From the IMG/VR virus record IMGVR_UViG_3300008217_000047, positions 1 to 30,069 of that record: a DNA stretch of 30,069 nucleotides; one strand, 5' to 3'. The translations under genes were made by a program, and so were the position numbers. The DNA is from a virus. Numbering within the stretch: position 1 is the stretch's first letter; each line of letters opens with the position of its first letter. Under the pieces are notes generated by a model that did not search any database, was not told the origin of the DNA, and saw only the letters and a list, made by a program, of their open reading frames with translations. Below, one piece after another: positions 13,970 through 21,109 of this stretch.

Positions 13970-15391
13970 ATGCCAGCAAGAGTAGGCCAAGGTGCAATAT
14001 TAAACCAGTTGTTTAATACAAGGCCCATTAACCCGACAGCAGCCTTGCCGGGGGTGCAGATACAGCCGGGACAGTTTGCGCCTACCAGGGTTTCGTCTAC
14101 AGGCGTAGATACGATGGTCCCTGGACAGACACAGTTTGGTGCTAAGTTCCAGGCTTCACTGGCAGGGCAACCTATCAGAGGAGTGCAAGGACAGCCTGCC
14201 AGAAACCAGCTAGCTCCCGGGCAAGGCAATGTTTTAGGTGAAATTATAGGGCAGCAGCCCCAACAGCAGGGAGTTATGCAGGCACAAGCATCGCCCGTAC
14301 AACGACCAGCAGAGCTACCCTTTTTACCGCAGATGCCTATGGAGCAACCCGTAGAAGGCCCAGAGATACAACCTACGCCAGAGGAAGCTCAGCAGCAGAT
14401 GGAAGAGCAAGCGGTGACCGACGATGGTGGGGGCTTCTCTTTCAGTAAGTTTCTACAGGCTTTCGCTCCCACCCTAATAGGGGCAGCGATAGGTGGTAAG
14501 TTCGGTGCTGCTACAGGCTTTGCAGCTACGGGCCAGTTTGCTCTAGGGCAGGAGCAGAGGGAAGAAAGGCAAGAAGCTAAGGCAGAGCAGGACTTCTCAC
14601 AAAGGCTTAACCTGGCGATACAGACAGGAAATGTTGATGCTATTAGAGACTTGGAAGCCGATGCCCCAGACGCTTTTAAGGGGCTATTGGGGGGTCTTGC
14701 TGACAGCGTAACGGCACAGGGCGAAGAAGCTACCTTTAAAAGCACTCTCGATCTTACAGAAAAAGGGTTTACAACAGTGGCATTGGCGCAAGCAATGGAC
14801 TTGGGAGATGCTAACCTTATAAACGATATCATAGGCAGAGCAGAGACAGCGAAAGTCAAGCAGCTGCAAGAGGCAGGTAAAAACAGCGATACGCTGCGTA
14901 AAGAATTTTCATCTTTGTCTGGTGAGTTTATTAAGGTACGTGATGCTTTCCAGAGGGTAGAAGCAGCAGGTAAAAGCCCTTCGGCAGCAGGCGACTTGGC
15001 TTTGATCTTTAACTATATGAAGATGCTGGACCCAGGGTCTACTGTGAGGGAAGGTGAGTTTGCTAACGCCCAAAACTCAGGAGGTATTACCGACAGGGTG
15101 AGGGCTATGTACAACAGCCTGATAAGTGGGCAGAGGTTGTCAGAAGCTCAACGCGCAGACTTCCTTGACAGGTCCAAGTCATTGCTTACCGCAGCACAGG
15201 GAGGCCAAAAGAAATTAGTAAGCGAGTTTTCTAGGCTTGCAGAACGTAGAGGAGTTAACGCAGAGGATGTCATTGTAGACTTTTTGTTTAGAGGGACCGA
15301 GCAGCAAGAGCCTCTTACTACGGCCTTAGATCTTACCGGGTTTACTGACCCTGCTACGGGACAGCCCCTTACCGACATAAGGACACGCTAA
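13970..15391 (+). CDS. putative ejection/internal virion protein 2
   Basis: A 473-aa protein. Residues 1-145 are Pro/Gln-rich and probably disordered. ~155-195 is a hydrophobic Gly/Ala segment (APTLIGAAIGGKFGAATGFA) likely to enter membrane. ~300-420 is a helical domain with a pattern I recognise from many phage internal proteins: EFIKVRDAFQRVEAA, PSAAGDLALIFNYMKMLDPG, VREGEFANAQNSGG, then IRSL-like MYNSLISGQRLSEAQ. Ribosome site AGCGAGGAC lies before the ATG. It directly abuts the next gene (stop then ATG). Likely part of the DNA-ejection apparatus; exact role is inferred. Confidence 0.65.
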   Translation: MPARVGQGAILNQLFNTRPINPTAALPGVQIQPGQFAPTRVSSTGVDTMVPGQTQFGAKFQASLAGQPIRGVQGQPARNQLAPGQGNVLGEIIGQQPQQQGVMQAQASPVQRPAELPFLPQMPMEQPVEGPEIQPTPEEAQQQMEEQAVTDDGGGFSFSKFLQAFAPTLIGAAIGGKFGAATGFAATGQFALGQEQREERQEAKAEQDFSQRLNLAIQTGNVDAIRDLEADAPDAFKGLLGGLADSVTAQGEEATFKSTLDLTEKGFTTVALAQAMDLGDANLINDIIGRAETAKVKQLQEAGKNSDTLRKEFSSLSGEFIKVRDAFQRVEAAGKSPSAAGDLALIFNYMKMLDPGSTVREGEFANAQNSGGITDRVRAMYNSLISGQRLSEAQRADFLDRSKSLLTAAQGGQKKLVSEFSRLAERRGVNAEDVIVDFLFRGTEQQEPLTTALDLTGFTDPATGQPLTDIRTR

Positions 15392-17398
15392 ATGGCTACT
15401 CAACAACAATTGGACCAGTTTCTTACTCAGAACCCTAATGCTGATAACAGCCAGGTACTGTGGTTCTTAAACACCCAGATAGCACAGACAGAGCAGACTA
15501 TTGCCGACAGGAACCCTATAGGCTCTTTTGTTGGTGAGATGGTCAGCAACATTCCCCAGAGTGCGTCCAATGTTGTTTCTGGCTTTGCTTCTTTATTGAC
15601 ACCATCTGGCCTTAAAGACGCTGGAGAGTTTGCAGGCAGGGCAGCACTGGGTGGTGTCAAATCATTGTTCGGACAGCAGGACGAAGACACTAAGCTTGCC
15701 AAGGCAGCATTTCATGAGGCTACTAGGCTTTTTAGAGATCCTGCAGGTACTATCAAGAACGACCCTGTAGGAGCATTACTTGATATAGCTAGTGTTGTGT
15801 CTGGTGGCGCTTCCCTAGCAGGGCGCATCCCCGGGCAGGTAGGAAGGCTAGCACAAAAGGCAGCGTCTATTGAAAGAAAAGTTAACCCCTTGGTGATAGC
15901 AGGGGAGTCGGCAGGGACGGCAGCCAAGAGGGTAGGGCGTAGGGCTAAAGAGGCTTTTATAGGCAGGACGGGTGTTGTGTCGGGAATAGGAGAAGAGGCC
16001 GTAGAAGGCGCCCTACGGGTCGGCAGAGAGGGTGGGCAGGCCAGGACTGCTTTTGATGCTGCACGTAAAGGGGAAGTGGTCCTTGAAGACCTGGCAGGGA
16101 AGGTTACTACTGCCCTTGACGATGCCGAAGACCTGAGAAATTTACAGTTTGCCGAGAGGCTGGTAGAACTGGACCTTAAGCCAGGACAGACCATAGATGT
16201 AGCTAAAACTCGGGCAGCTATCTTTGACCAGATGGAAAAAGACTGGGACATAACGATAACGCCTATAGAGTCTACGGCAAAGAAAGGGCCTGCTGGTGTT
16301 GTCGATGTAGCTTTGAACCCTGACGGTGGACCAGGGCTGAGAATAGACTTTAACAAGAGCAATGCTTTTAAGACGGAGGCCCGGGCAGCACAGAGGGCGA
16401 AGGTAGGCGATGCTGTAGCCCAGGTAGCTAAGTGGCAGGACAACGGAATACAAGCTACCCACGGGACGCAACTGGCGCTAGACACTATTATAGAGAAAGG
16501 CATTGACGCCCGTAACAGTGGGCAAATGAACGCCCTATTGACGAATATGCGTAGGACAATCAGGAAGGAGCTGGGCGACAAGGTAGAAGGTTTTGACGTG
16601 ATGCAGAAAGACTTTGGCGTCTTCAGCGAGTTTCTGGGGCAGGCACGTAAAGACTTGGGAGTAGGCAGGGGCGGTTCCCTTGCCGACCTAGGGCTTTTTG
16701 AAGACTCTGTAATACAGGGGGGCTTCAACCAGACGCTATTGACCAGGCTAGGCAATTTGCTGAATACCAGAACATCACAGAACCTGGGTAGGCAAAGGGC
16801 TTTTATTGGTGAGCTGGAGAAAGTGATGGAGCTGGGCAACCTTAAGAAGTTGGGAGTAAAAAACCTTGAGGGGCTGGACGGTGCTAAAATACGGCAGATT
16901 GCCAGAGATAAGGGCGTCAGTGAAAATATCTTTGCATCATTGGCAGGGCTACGGTTTAAGCCTGTAGCGCAGCAAGGCGCAGCCAGGATGCAAGGCGCAG
17001 GCATAGGAACTGTTGGCGCAGGTCTTGGCGGTTCACTGGGCTTTGCGTTGGGTGGTGGGATAGGGGCAGGCGTAGGCGCAGCAGCAGGGTCGGGGCTACA
17101 GAGGCTGATAGGTAATATGACGATCAAAAACCCAAGGCTTGTAGGGAGGGTCCTTTTAGGTCTGGGCGGTAAGTCGGACCAGATAGTAGCCTTTGTAAAT
17201 ACCCTGCAAAAGGTCCACGATAAGGTTCCCCGGGTAGGTATCGCCAGAGGCATGACGATAGGAGCAGCGGTGCAGGAAGCCCGTAAGAGGGTGGGCAGGG
17301 ACCCAGAGCTACAACCTTTGTTTGACTTCTTTGCCCCCCAGAGGCTGGAGAACTTACAGCAACAACGATCAGCCTTGACACAGGGTCCAACAGTATAG
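15392..17398 (+). CDS. putative ejection/internal virion protein 3
   Basis: A 668-aa protein, mostly helical. Early segments (~55-105) resemble PQSASNVVSGFASLLTPSG and DPAGTIKNDPVGALLDIAS, patterns seen in phage internal virion proteins. A glycine-zipper hydrophobic stretch is at ~540-570 (GLGGSLGFALGGGIGAGVGA). The C-terminus is basic and helical. It begins immediately after the previous stop and ends the late operon, 27 bases before the terminator at 17425. It probably joins the other two large proteins in the virion core or ejection channel. Confidence 0.6.
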   Translation: MATQQQLDQFLTQNPNADNSQVLWFLNTQIAQTEQTIADRNPIGSFVGEMVSNIPQSASNVVSGFASLLTPSGLKDAGEFAGRAALGGVKSLFGQQDEDTKLAKAAFHEATRLFRDPAGTIKNDPVGALLDIASVVSGGASLAGRIPGQVGRLAQKAASIERKVNPLVIAGESAGTAAKRVGRRAKEAFIGRTGVVSGIGEEAVEGALRVGREGGQARTAFDAARKGEVVLEDLAGKVTTALDDAEDLRNLQFAERLVELDLKPGQTIDVAKTRAAIFDQMEKDWDITITPIESTAKKGPAGVVDVALNPDGGPGLRIDFNKSNAFKTEARAAQRAKVGDAVAQVAKWQDNGIQATHGTQLALDTIIEKGIDARNSGQMNALLTNMRRTIRKELGDKVEGFDVMQKDFGVFSEFLGQARKDLGVGRGGSLADLGLFEDSVIQGGFNQTLLTRLGNLLNTRTSQNLGRQRAFIGELEKVMELGNLKKLGVKNLEGLDGAKIRQIARDKGVSENIFASLAGLRFKPVAQQGAARMQGAGIGTVGAGLGGSLGFALGGGIGAGVGAAAGSGLQRLIGNMTIKNPRLVGRVLLGLGGKSDQIVAFVNTLQKVHDKVPRVGIARGMTIGAAVQEARKRVGRDPELQPLFDFFAPQRLENLQQQRSALTQGPTV

Positions 17399-17424
17399 CA
17401 TAATAAGACTACATGAGTTCACCA

Positions 17425-17459
17425 GAGTCACGTCTATCCCTTGGGCGTGGCTCTTTTTT
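17425..17459 (+). terminator. Rho-independent terminator of the late operon
   Basis: GAGTCACG (17425-17432) pairs with CGTGGCTC (17446-17453) with one G-U, loop 13 nt, followed by six T's. It separates the structural block from the promoter at 17472. Confidence 0.88.
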
Positions 17460-17471
17460 ATGAGAAAGGGG

Positions 17472-17500
17472 TTGACAAGTGTTATTGTATTGTGTATACT
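17472..17500 (+). promoter_or_regulatory. strong sigma70 promoter of the regulatory/recombination operon
   Basis: TTGACA (17472-17477, consensus), a 17-bp spacer and TATACT (17495-17500). The ribosome site AAGGGAG and the ATG of the first gene (17530) follow. It lies right behind the late-operon terminator. Confidence 0.85.
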
Positions 17501-17529
17501 AAGGGCACACACAAACAAGGGAGAAGAAA

Positions 17530-17745
17530 ATGAATAGTATTAAACTTCAGCAATATCCGCAACGTGTAATGAAATCACGAACACCTAAACGCCTTGCAAG
17601 TACCGATGGAAGAGTCATCGATGTTTGGTATAGTAAGGACTTTTCAACTACATATTGTTCAGATGTTCTTTGTGATGGCATTGTAGGAAAGGCAAAGACA
17701 CTTGACAAGGCATTGGTAGCATTGTCTTGCAAACTGGAGGGATAG
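17530..17745 (+). CDS. small hypothetical protein, first gene of the operon
   Basis: A 71-aa protein directly behind the strongest promoter of the window, with a good AAGGGAG ribosome site. Basic N-terminus (residues 1-24), then a short mixed region (TDGRVIDVWYSKDF) and a hydrophobic helix near the end (LDKALVALSCKL). Its codons are AT-richer than those of most phage genes here. The stop lies directly before the XRE gene start (TAG ATG). Being first after the promoter suggests an early takeover or control protein; not recognised. Confidence 0.6.
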   Translation: MNSIKLQQYPQRVMKSRTPKRLASTDGRVIDVWYSKDFSTTYCSDVLCDGIVGKAKTLDKALVALSCKLEG

Positions 17746-17919
17746 ATGGAGAAGGAAGAGGTTGTCAAGATACGTACGTCTTTAGGGCTTACTCAGGTAG
17801 AATTTGCCCTAGAGTTAGGGACCACAGTAACCACCATCAGCAGGTGGGAAAACGGTGTTGCAGAGCCTTCAGGAATGGCTCTCAAGGCCATCCAGAGGCT
17901 AACAAGGGAGGAAGTATGA
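17746..17919 (+). CDS. XRE/Cro-type helix-turn-helix regulator
   Basis: A 57-aa protein, short enough to be missed by length cut-offs. It is nearly all one HTH_3 domain: IRTSLGLTQVEFALELGTT (residues ~9-27) holds the first helices and VTTISRWENGVAEPSGMAL (28-46) the recognition helix with the signature SRWENG. It resembles the small HTH proteins of many phages that read a single operator. It is preceded by GGAGG from the end of the previous gene and overlaps the next gene's start (ATGA). It may repress or tune the promoter at 17472, though I see no clear symmetric operator there. Confidence 0.82.
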   Translation: MEKEEVVKIRTSLGLTQVEFALELGTTVTTISRWENGVAEPSGMALKAIQRLTREEV

Positions 17920-18128
17920 CACGTAGGGAACTACGGGACCACTACGCAGGCCTTACCTTACAGGGACTTGTGTCTGTTGATTACAAGGATATACCATTTA
18001 TAGTTGACGCAGCATACAACACCGCAGAGGCTATGCTTGCAGAGCGTGATAAGCGTTATGGGAAGGTGCCCGTTAAGGGCGGCACTGCTTATGGTGATCA
18101 CGGTGAACCAATGGGAGACGGAGAATGA
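17916..18128 (+). CDS. small hypothetical protein upstream of annealing protein
   Basis: A 70-aa protein. The ATG at 17916 overlaps the XRE stop and has GGAGGA upstream, so it is preferred to an earlier in-frame ATG. The pattern TRRELRDHYAGLTLQGLVS, then AAYNTAEAMLAERDKRY is one I recognise from small proteins commonly found before phage recombination genes, without a known function. The C-terminal 20 residues are Gly-rich and polar. The stop overlaps the next start (ATGA). Confidence 0.65.
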   Translation: MTRRELRDHYAGLTLQGLVSVDYKDIPFIVDAAYNTAEAMLAERDKRYGKVPVKGGTAYGDHGEPMGDGE

Positions 18129-18703
18129 CGATCAACGCACTTAGCGCCAAGATACCACCGGAACTTGTTAAACAACGGGAGCAGGGGGGGGCTACACTCA
18201 ACTATATAGAGTGGTCCACGGTAGTCAAGAGGTTCAATGAGATATGCCACAATGACTGGAATTTCAAGGTGGTAGACCATACCGACGATGGTGAGGAAGC
18301 CTGTGTATGGGGCGCACTGACGGTAGAAGGGACCACCAGAGAGAACATGGGCTTTGAGGACAACTGTAAGTTCTGGAAGACACCCGGGTCTAGGTATAAG
18401 TCAGCGGTAAGCGACTGTATTAAAAGGTGCGCTGCTATGTTCGGGATGGGACTCGAGTTGTACCACGACCTTCCAGAGACTACTATGCCTGATGTTATGG
18501 ACCCTGCCCAGAGACTGGTTGTTATGGACTTGTGCAGCAGGCTGGCGAAGATGGGAGAGGATGACAAAGCGTCACAGATGGTAGACTATATAGATAATAC
18601 CCCTGAACTGACGTCCAAGGGCGCAGAGAAGGCCATAGAGCGCCTAGAACAGACGATAGCAGATGTTGAGGGTAAACAGGCAGAGGAAAAAGATAATGCC
18701 TGA
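18125..18703 (+). CDS. Rad52/22-type single-strand annealing protein
   Basis: A 192-aa protein of the Rad52 superfamily (Sak/Rad52-22 type), which anneals complementary single strands in phage recombination. Visible: YIEWSTVVKRFNEICHNDWN (~26-45), VWGALTVEG (~58-66), and the family's C-terminal core SRYKSAVSDCIKRCAAMFGM then GLELYHD (~88-115). After ~125 a helical acidic tail may contact SSB or a partner nuclease. The Ref-like nuclease at 23885 could be a functional partner. It is translationally coupled to genes on both sides. Confidence 0.82.
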   Translation: MTINALSAKIPPELVKQREQGGATLNYIEWSTVVKRFNEICHNDWNFKVVDHTDDGEEACVWGALTVEGTTRENMGFEDNCKFWKTPGSRYKSAVSDCIKRCAAMFGMGLELYHDLPETTMPDVMDPAQRLVVMDLCSRLAKMGEDDKASQMVDYIDNTPELTSKGAEKAIERLEQTIADVEGKQAEEKDNA

Positions 18704-18941
18704 CAAGCACCTTAAAGGGCTTTCTGAGCTACTTACGGGAGGGTATACCTACAGGCAAGAGTCTGCATTGGTCTGGTATTGCGACAAGAGCGATGGCACC
18801 GCTTACAGATTATACCACGATCCTGTCACGTTAGACATTGCCTGCGGTTGCCCGTCCCGTAAGATATGTAAGCATATAAGAGGCTTGTGGACCATTCAAA
18901 GGCTGGTCCCATCACTGAACATCATTGAGGAGCCAGTATGA
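18696..18941 (+). CDS. SWIM-like zinc-finger mini-protein
   Basis: An 81-aa protein; start at 18696 (GAGG upstream, eight-base overlap with the annealing protein). Residues ~48-60 read ACGCPSRKICKHIRG, fitting the SWIM pattern CxC...CxH. Before it, VWYCDKSDGTAYRLYHDP resembles the short beta strands that precede SWIM fingers. SWIM proteins bind DNA or partners in recombination (the Shu complex in eukaryotes, with Rad51 paralogues), and here the gene directly follows a Rad52-type annealer. A plain small zinc finger is the alternative. Confidence 0.6.
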   Translation: MPDKHLKGLSELLTGGYTYRQESALVWYCDKSDGTAYRLYHDPVTLDIACGCPSRKICKHIRGLWTIQRLVPSLNIIEEPV

Positions 18942-19210
18942 GACTTGAAGACTTGGCAGATAAGCTTTTCCGTAGTCCCTGCAAAAAACTGGATGTAATG
19001 AGTAGTAGTTATCATACCCTAATGCAGGTGAGCTTTAGCTACGACTTTGAACCCCACGGCAGGGCGAGTGAAACATGGGAAAAGACTTGGATAATAAAAC
19101 TTAACTGCATAAACCCGTTGAATAGCTTTAAAGGCAAAAACCTTGACGAGGCAGTGAATAAAGCGTTGATGGATCTGGAGCAAAGGGAGGCAGAATGGAC
19201 AGGGCAGTAA
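18938..19210 (+). CDS. small hypothetical protein
   Basis: A 90-aa protein that overlaps the SWIM-like gene (ATGA) and runs 16 bases into the next gene. N-terminal helix (RLEDLADKLFRS), then beta-like strands (MQVSFSYDFEPHG, KTWIIKLNCINP) and a C-terminal charged helix (AVNKALMDLEQREAEW). No family recognised. Its place in a coupled operon supports that it is expressed with the recombination genes. Confidence 0.6.
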   Translation: MRLEDLADKLFRSPCKKLDVMSSSYHTLMQVSFSYDFEPHGRASETWEKTWIIKLNCINPLNSFKGKNLDEAVNKALMDLEQREAEWTGQ

Positions 19211-19689
19211 TAGTGCAGGAGATGAGAGAGGTAGTGAACGCCAAGACAGAACGGGAGCAGTTTCTTAAGTCACGCCTTACCTCAGAGTCTACAGCCATCA
19301 CAGAGGGGCTACAGCTCTTGAAGATGCGAGAGAATAACACCCACAAACACATAGGCTTTGAGACGTGGCGCGAGTTCCTGGCAGCACCCATAGACGTAGG
19401 GGGCTTGTCAGTCAACTACAGGGCAGCATACCGCAAGATGGCTGTAGCTGACGTGTGGGTCCTGGAGATGGGCGCAGATGCAGAAGAGTTGGTATTAGCA
19501 GGGTATAGCAAGTTGTACGCAGTTAGGGAATATGCCGAGCATAACAACTGGCGCAGCGTGTTGGAAGACGCCATAGCCCTGTCAGAGTCGGACCTTATAG
19601 CTAAGTATTCAGATAAAGAGCCAGTAGTTAAGGAAAAGCGCAAAGTCAAATGCGTTCAATGTGGCAATGAATGGGAGCTGGAAGAATGA
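19195..19689 (+). CDS. hypothetical DNA-binding-like protein with terminal CxxC
   Basis: A 164-aa mostly helical protein. Residues ~50-110 (GFETWREFLAAPIDVGGLSV then NYRAAYRKMAVADVW) resemble helix-turn-helix regions of phage replication accessory proteins. The C-terminus ends with KCVQCGNEWELEE, half a zinc ribbon that might dimerise to bind zinc. It overlaps both neighbours. A role in replication initiation or regulation is plausible, not shown. Confidence 0.55.
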   Translation: MDRAVIVQEMREVVNAKTEREQFLKSRLTSESTAITEGLQLLKMRENNTHKHIGFETWREFLAAPIDVGGLSVNYRAAYRKMAVADVWVLEMGADAEELVLAGYSKLYAVREYAEHNNWRSVLEDAIALSESDLIAKYSDKEPVVKEKRKVKCVQCGNEWELEE

Positions 19690-20246
19690 GAGTCTTGGTG
19701 GCCTGTGAGTTTAGCGGTGTTGTCAGAGGTGCTTTTGCAAAGCAGGGGCATGAGGCTTATTCTTGCGATATACTGCCTGCCCGATATAATGCTAATGGAA
19801 AACACTTGCAATGTGACGTAAGGACAGTCTTGGACCACCTGAACAGTACTTGGGATCTTATGATAGCTCACCCTCCATGTACCCATTTGGCGGTATCTGG
19901 GGCTAGATGGTTCAAGGACAAGCAGAAAGAGCAGGCAGAGGCACTCGCTTTTGTTCAGGAACTTATGGACGCACCCATTCCAAAGATATGTATCGAAAAC
20001 CCCGTATCTATCATATCGACCAGAATACGTAAGCCCGACCAGTATATACAACCTTGGCAGTTCGGGCATGGAGAGACTAAAAAGACGGGCCTATGGCTTA
20101 AAGGCTTACCACTGCTTGAGCCTACAAACATAGTCGAGGGCAGGGAAAACAGAATACACCGTATGTCTCCAAGTAAGGACAGGGGCAAGCTCAGATCGAT
20201 CACCTATACAGGCTTAGCGAAAGCGATGGCAGAGCAATGGGGTTAA
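19686..20246 (+). CDS. C5-cytosine methyltransferase-like protein
   Basis: A 186-aa protein; the start at 19686 overlaps the previous stop (ATGA). VLVACEFSGVVRGAF (3-17) resembles motif I of cytosine-5 methylases, SCDILP (26-31) motif II, and AHPPCTHLA (61-69) contains the catalytic Pro-Cys (Cys65). KICIENPVS follows (ENP, motif VI-like). The C-terminus (GHGETKKTGLWLKGLPLLEP) is typical of this short phage family. It is much shorter than true Dcm enzymes and lacks an obvious target-recognition domain, so DNA methylation in fact or another base modification is open. Confidence 0.75.
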   Translation: MRVLVACEFSGVVRGAFAKQGHEAYSCDILPARYNANGKHLQCDVRTVLDHLNSTWDLMIAHPPCTHLAVSGARWFKDKQKEQAEALAFVQELMDAPIPKICIENPVSIISTRIRKPDQYIQPWQFGHGETKKTGLWLKGLPLLEPTNIVEGRENRIHRMSPSKDRGKLRSITYTGLAKAMAEQWG

Positions 20247-20356
20247 TACACTACTACAGAAGCCCACAGAGGCCGCATAACGGACGTACACCCCTGAAGG
20301 TATATATATACATAACAGCCTGGGTTGTCCTTCAGATAGCAGTAGAGAGCTTTTAA
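20237..20356 (+). CDS. small membrane protein (39 aa)
   Basis: A short frame beginning inside the methyltransferase-like gene and ending at 20356, where its stop overlaps the next ATG by one base (TAATG). The first 20 residues are polar and basic (MGLIHYYRSPQRPHNGRTPL). The C-terminal 19 residues form a hydrophobic helix (VYIYITAWVVLQIAVESF). Coupling on both sides supports that it is translated, though its small size leaves doubt. Function unknown. Confidence 0.45.
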   Translation: MGLIHYYRSPQRPHNGRTPLKVYIYITAWVVLQIAVESF

Positions 20357-20505
20357 TGACATCCTGGGTAGAACAAGAGTGGCTGGATGACGAAGAACGG
20401 GAAGAGCGCCAGTGGTGGATACAAAGGCTGGTCAATATTCTTGATACGCATGTGAACAATACCTGGAGGTTTGGGGTATATCCTGGCTACGGTAGACGGT
20501 GGTAG
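20356..20505 (+). CDS. small acidic/aromatic hypothetical protein (49 aa)
   Basis: Starts at the overlapping TAATG and ends at 20505. It is rich in Trp, Glu and Arg (MTSWVEQEWLDDEEREER, then QWWIQRLVNILDTHVNN). The end of the gene runs into the left arm of a 12-bp inverted repeat (20482-20493), so its last codons also form part of a folded RNA. No family recognised. Confidence 0.45.
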   Translation: MTSWVEQEWLDDEEREERQWWIQRLVNILDTHVNNTWRFGVYPGYGRRW

Positions 20506-20586
20506 GCACACCTACGCTGGTCTTACTGCAAAAAAATAAGACAGTTAGTTAGCCGTGACCGAGTTCAAATCTCAACCGTAGCCAGG
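20482..20586 (+). ncRNA. tRNA-like cloverleaf (possible degenerate tRNA-Cys)
   Basis: A perfect 12-bp closing stem CCTGGCTACGGT (20482-20493) / ACCGTAGCCAGG (20575-20586) encloses three arms. These are GTAGG-caca-CCTAC (D-arm position), GTCTTA/TAAGAC around a loop CTGCAAAAAAA (anticodon position, reading GCA after a T as in tRNA-Cys), and GAG-TTCAAAT-CTC, a textbook T-loop. The loop has four extra A's, the D-arm region is too long and two T-stem pairs are A-C mismatches. It is thus not a normal functional tRNA by eye. It could be a decayed tRNA, a tRNA-like RNA or an attachment remnant. Confidence 0.4.
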
Positions 20587-20592
20587 CAATAT

Positions 20593-20613
20593 GACCGCAC
20601 ACCTAATGCGGTC
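20593..20613 (+). other. short perfect hairpin
   Basis: GACCGCA (20593-20599) pairs with TGCGGTC (20607-20613), 7-nt loop. It lies directly behind the tRNA-like structure and could be a processing or termination hairpin, though no T-run follows. Confidence 0.5.
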
Positions 20614-20618
20614 CGTCA

Positions 20619-20653
20619 GGTAGGGTCAGTTTCGGGGTGAGGCTGGCCCTACC
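20619..20653 (+). other. second hairpin before the gene at 20672
   Basis: GGTAGGGTCAG (20619-20629) pairs with CTGGCCCTACC (20643-20653), 11 bp with one G-U, 13-nt loop. It is followed by AAAACAAGGGAGGA, the ribosome site of the next gene, much like the hairpin at 2582-2624. Confidence 0.55.
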
Positions 20654-20671
20654 AAAACAAGGGAGGACAGT

Positions 20672-20854
20672 ATGAGGACAGTGACAGAAACATTTGAGCA
20701 GCGTGACAGCATACAGGTTACGCAAGATGCAAAGGGAGCCTTCAAGTATGATATTAAGGTGTATTTCGAGACAGGCATGGGCCAGGACGCAGTAGAAGTG
20801 ATGAAGAGTATATACGACCATGCCAAGAACACCTTTGAGCCGGAGGCAGAATGA
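20672..20854 (+). CDS. small hypothetical protein
   Basis: A 60-aa protein with a strong AAGGGAGGA ribosome site behind two hairpins. Beta-like first half (TVTETFEQRDSIQVTQDA, then AFKYDIKVYFE) and one helix (AVEVMKSIYDHAKNTFE). It looks like a small alpha/beta domain without a recognised family. The stop overlaps the next start (ATGA). Confidence 0.6.
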   Translation: MRTVTETFEQRDSIQVTQDAKGAFKYDIKVYFETGMGQDAVEVMKSIYDHAKNTFEPEAE

Positions 20855-20940
20855 AAAACATTATCAAGGGCATAAAATGGGTCCCGTTTATTATTGGGGC
20901 CTTGGGAGGGCATTTATTTTTCCAATATATACTCAAGTGA
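20851..20940 (+). CDS. tiny membrane protein (29 aa)
   Basis: Starts within the previous stop (ATGA) and is only 29 residues: a basic start (MKNIIKGIKW) followed by one hydrophobic helix (VPFIIGALGGHLFFQYIL). The coupling and the positive-inside then hydrophobic pattern suggest a real small membrane peptide, but length alone keeps confidence low. Confidence 0.4.
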   Translation: MKNIIKGIKWVPFIIGALGGHLFFQYILK

Positions 20941-21056
20941 GGGAAGCCAGCAGGGGGACCGTATACATCTGAGGGGATATTACGGGGGCAGGCTATGGGC
21001 CTTACAAGTTCTGGGGAGAACCTTGTTTAGGGTAAGCCTTCCCACCCCCTGCTGGC
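20941..21056 (+). ncRNA. folded non-coding element with 12-bp closing stem
   Basis: GCCAGCAGGGGG (20946-20957) pairs perfectly with CCCCCTGCTGGC (21045-21056). Inside is a second hairpin ACAAGTTCT-gggg-AGAA-c-CTTGT (21004-21026), nine pairs with one bulge. GGGAAG (20941-20946) can also pair with CTTCCC (21038-21043), an alternative that interleaves with the main stem. No open reading frame of note uses this stretch. It may be a structured RNA or a complex end-of-transcript structure. I recognise no family. Confidence 0.5.
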
Positions 21057-21076
21057 ACTTAAATTAAACTTTACTC

Positions 21077-21105
21077 TTGACGTATTCAGAAAGTGTTACT
21101 ACAAT
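21077..21105 (+). promoter_or_regulatory. sigma70 promoter of a small RNA
   Basis: TTGACG (21077-21082), a 17-bp spacer and TACAAT (21100-21105). The predicted start (~21112) lies at the beginning of the 18-nt repeat arm CTAACGAGAAGGTTGACA. Confidence 0.75.
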
Positions 21106-21109
21106 GTCA

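Noticed and set aside
15712-17253. A 513-codon open frame on the minus strand
   Set aside because: Pro/Ser/Ala-rich antisense shadow of the ejection protein 3 gene, without ribosome site or recognisable domain.
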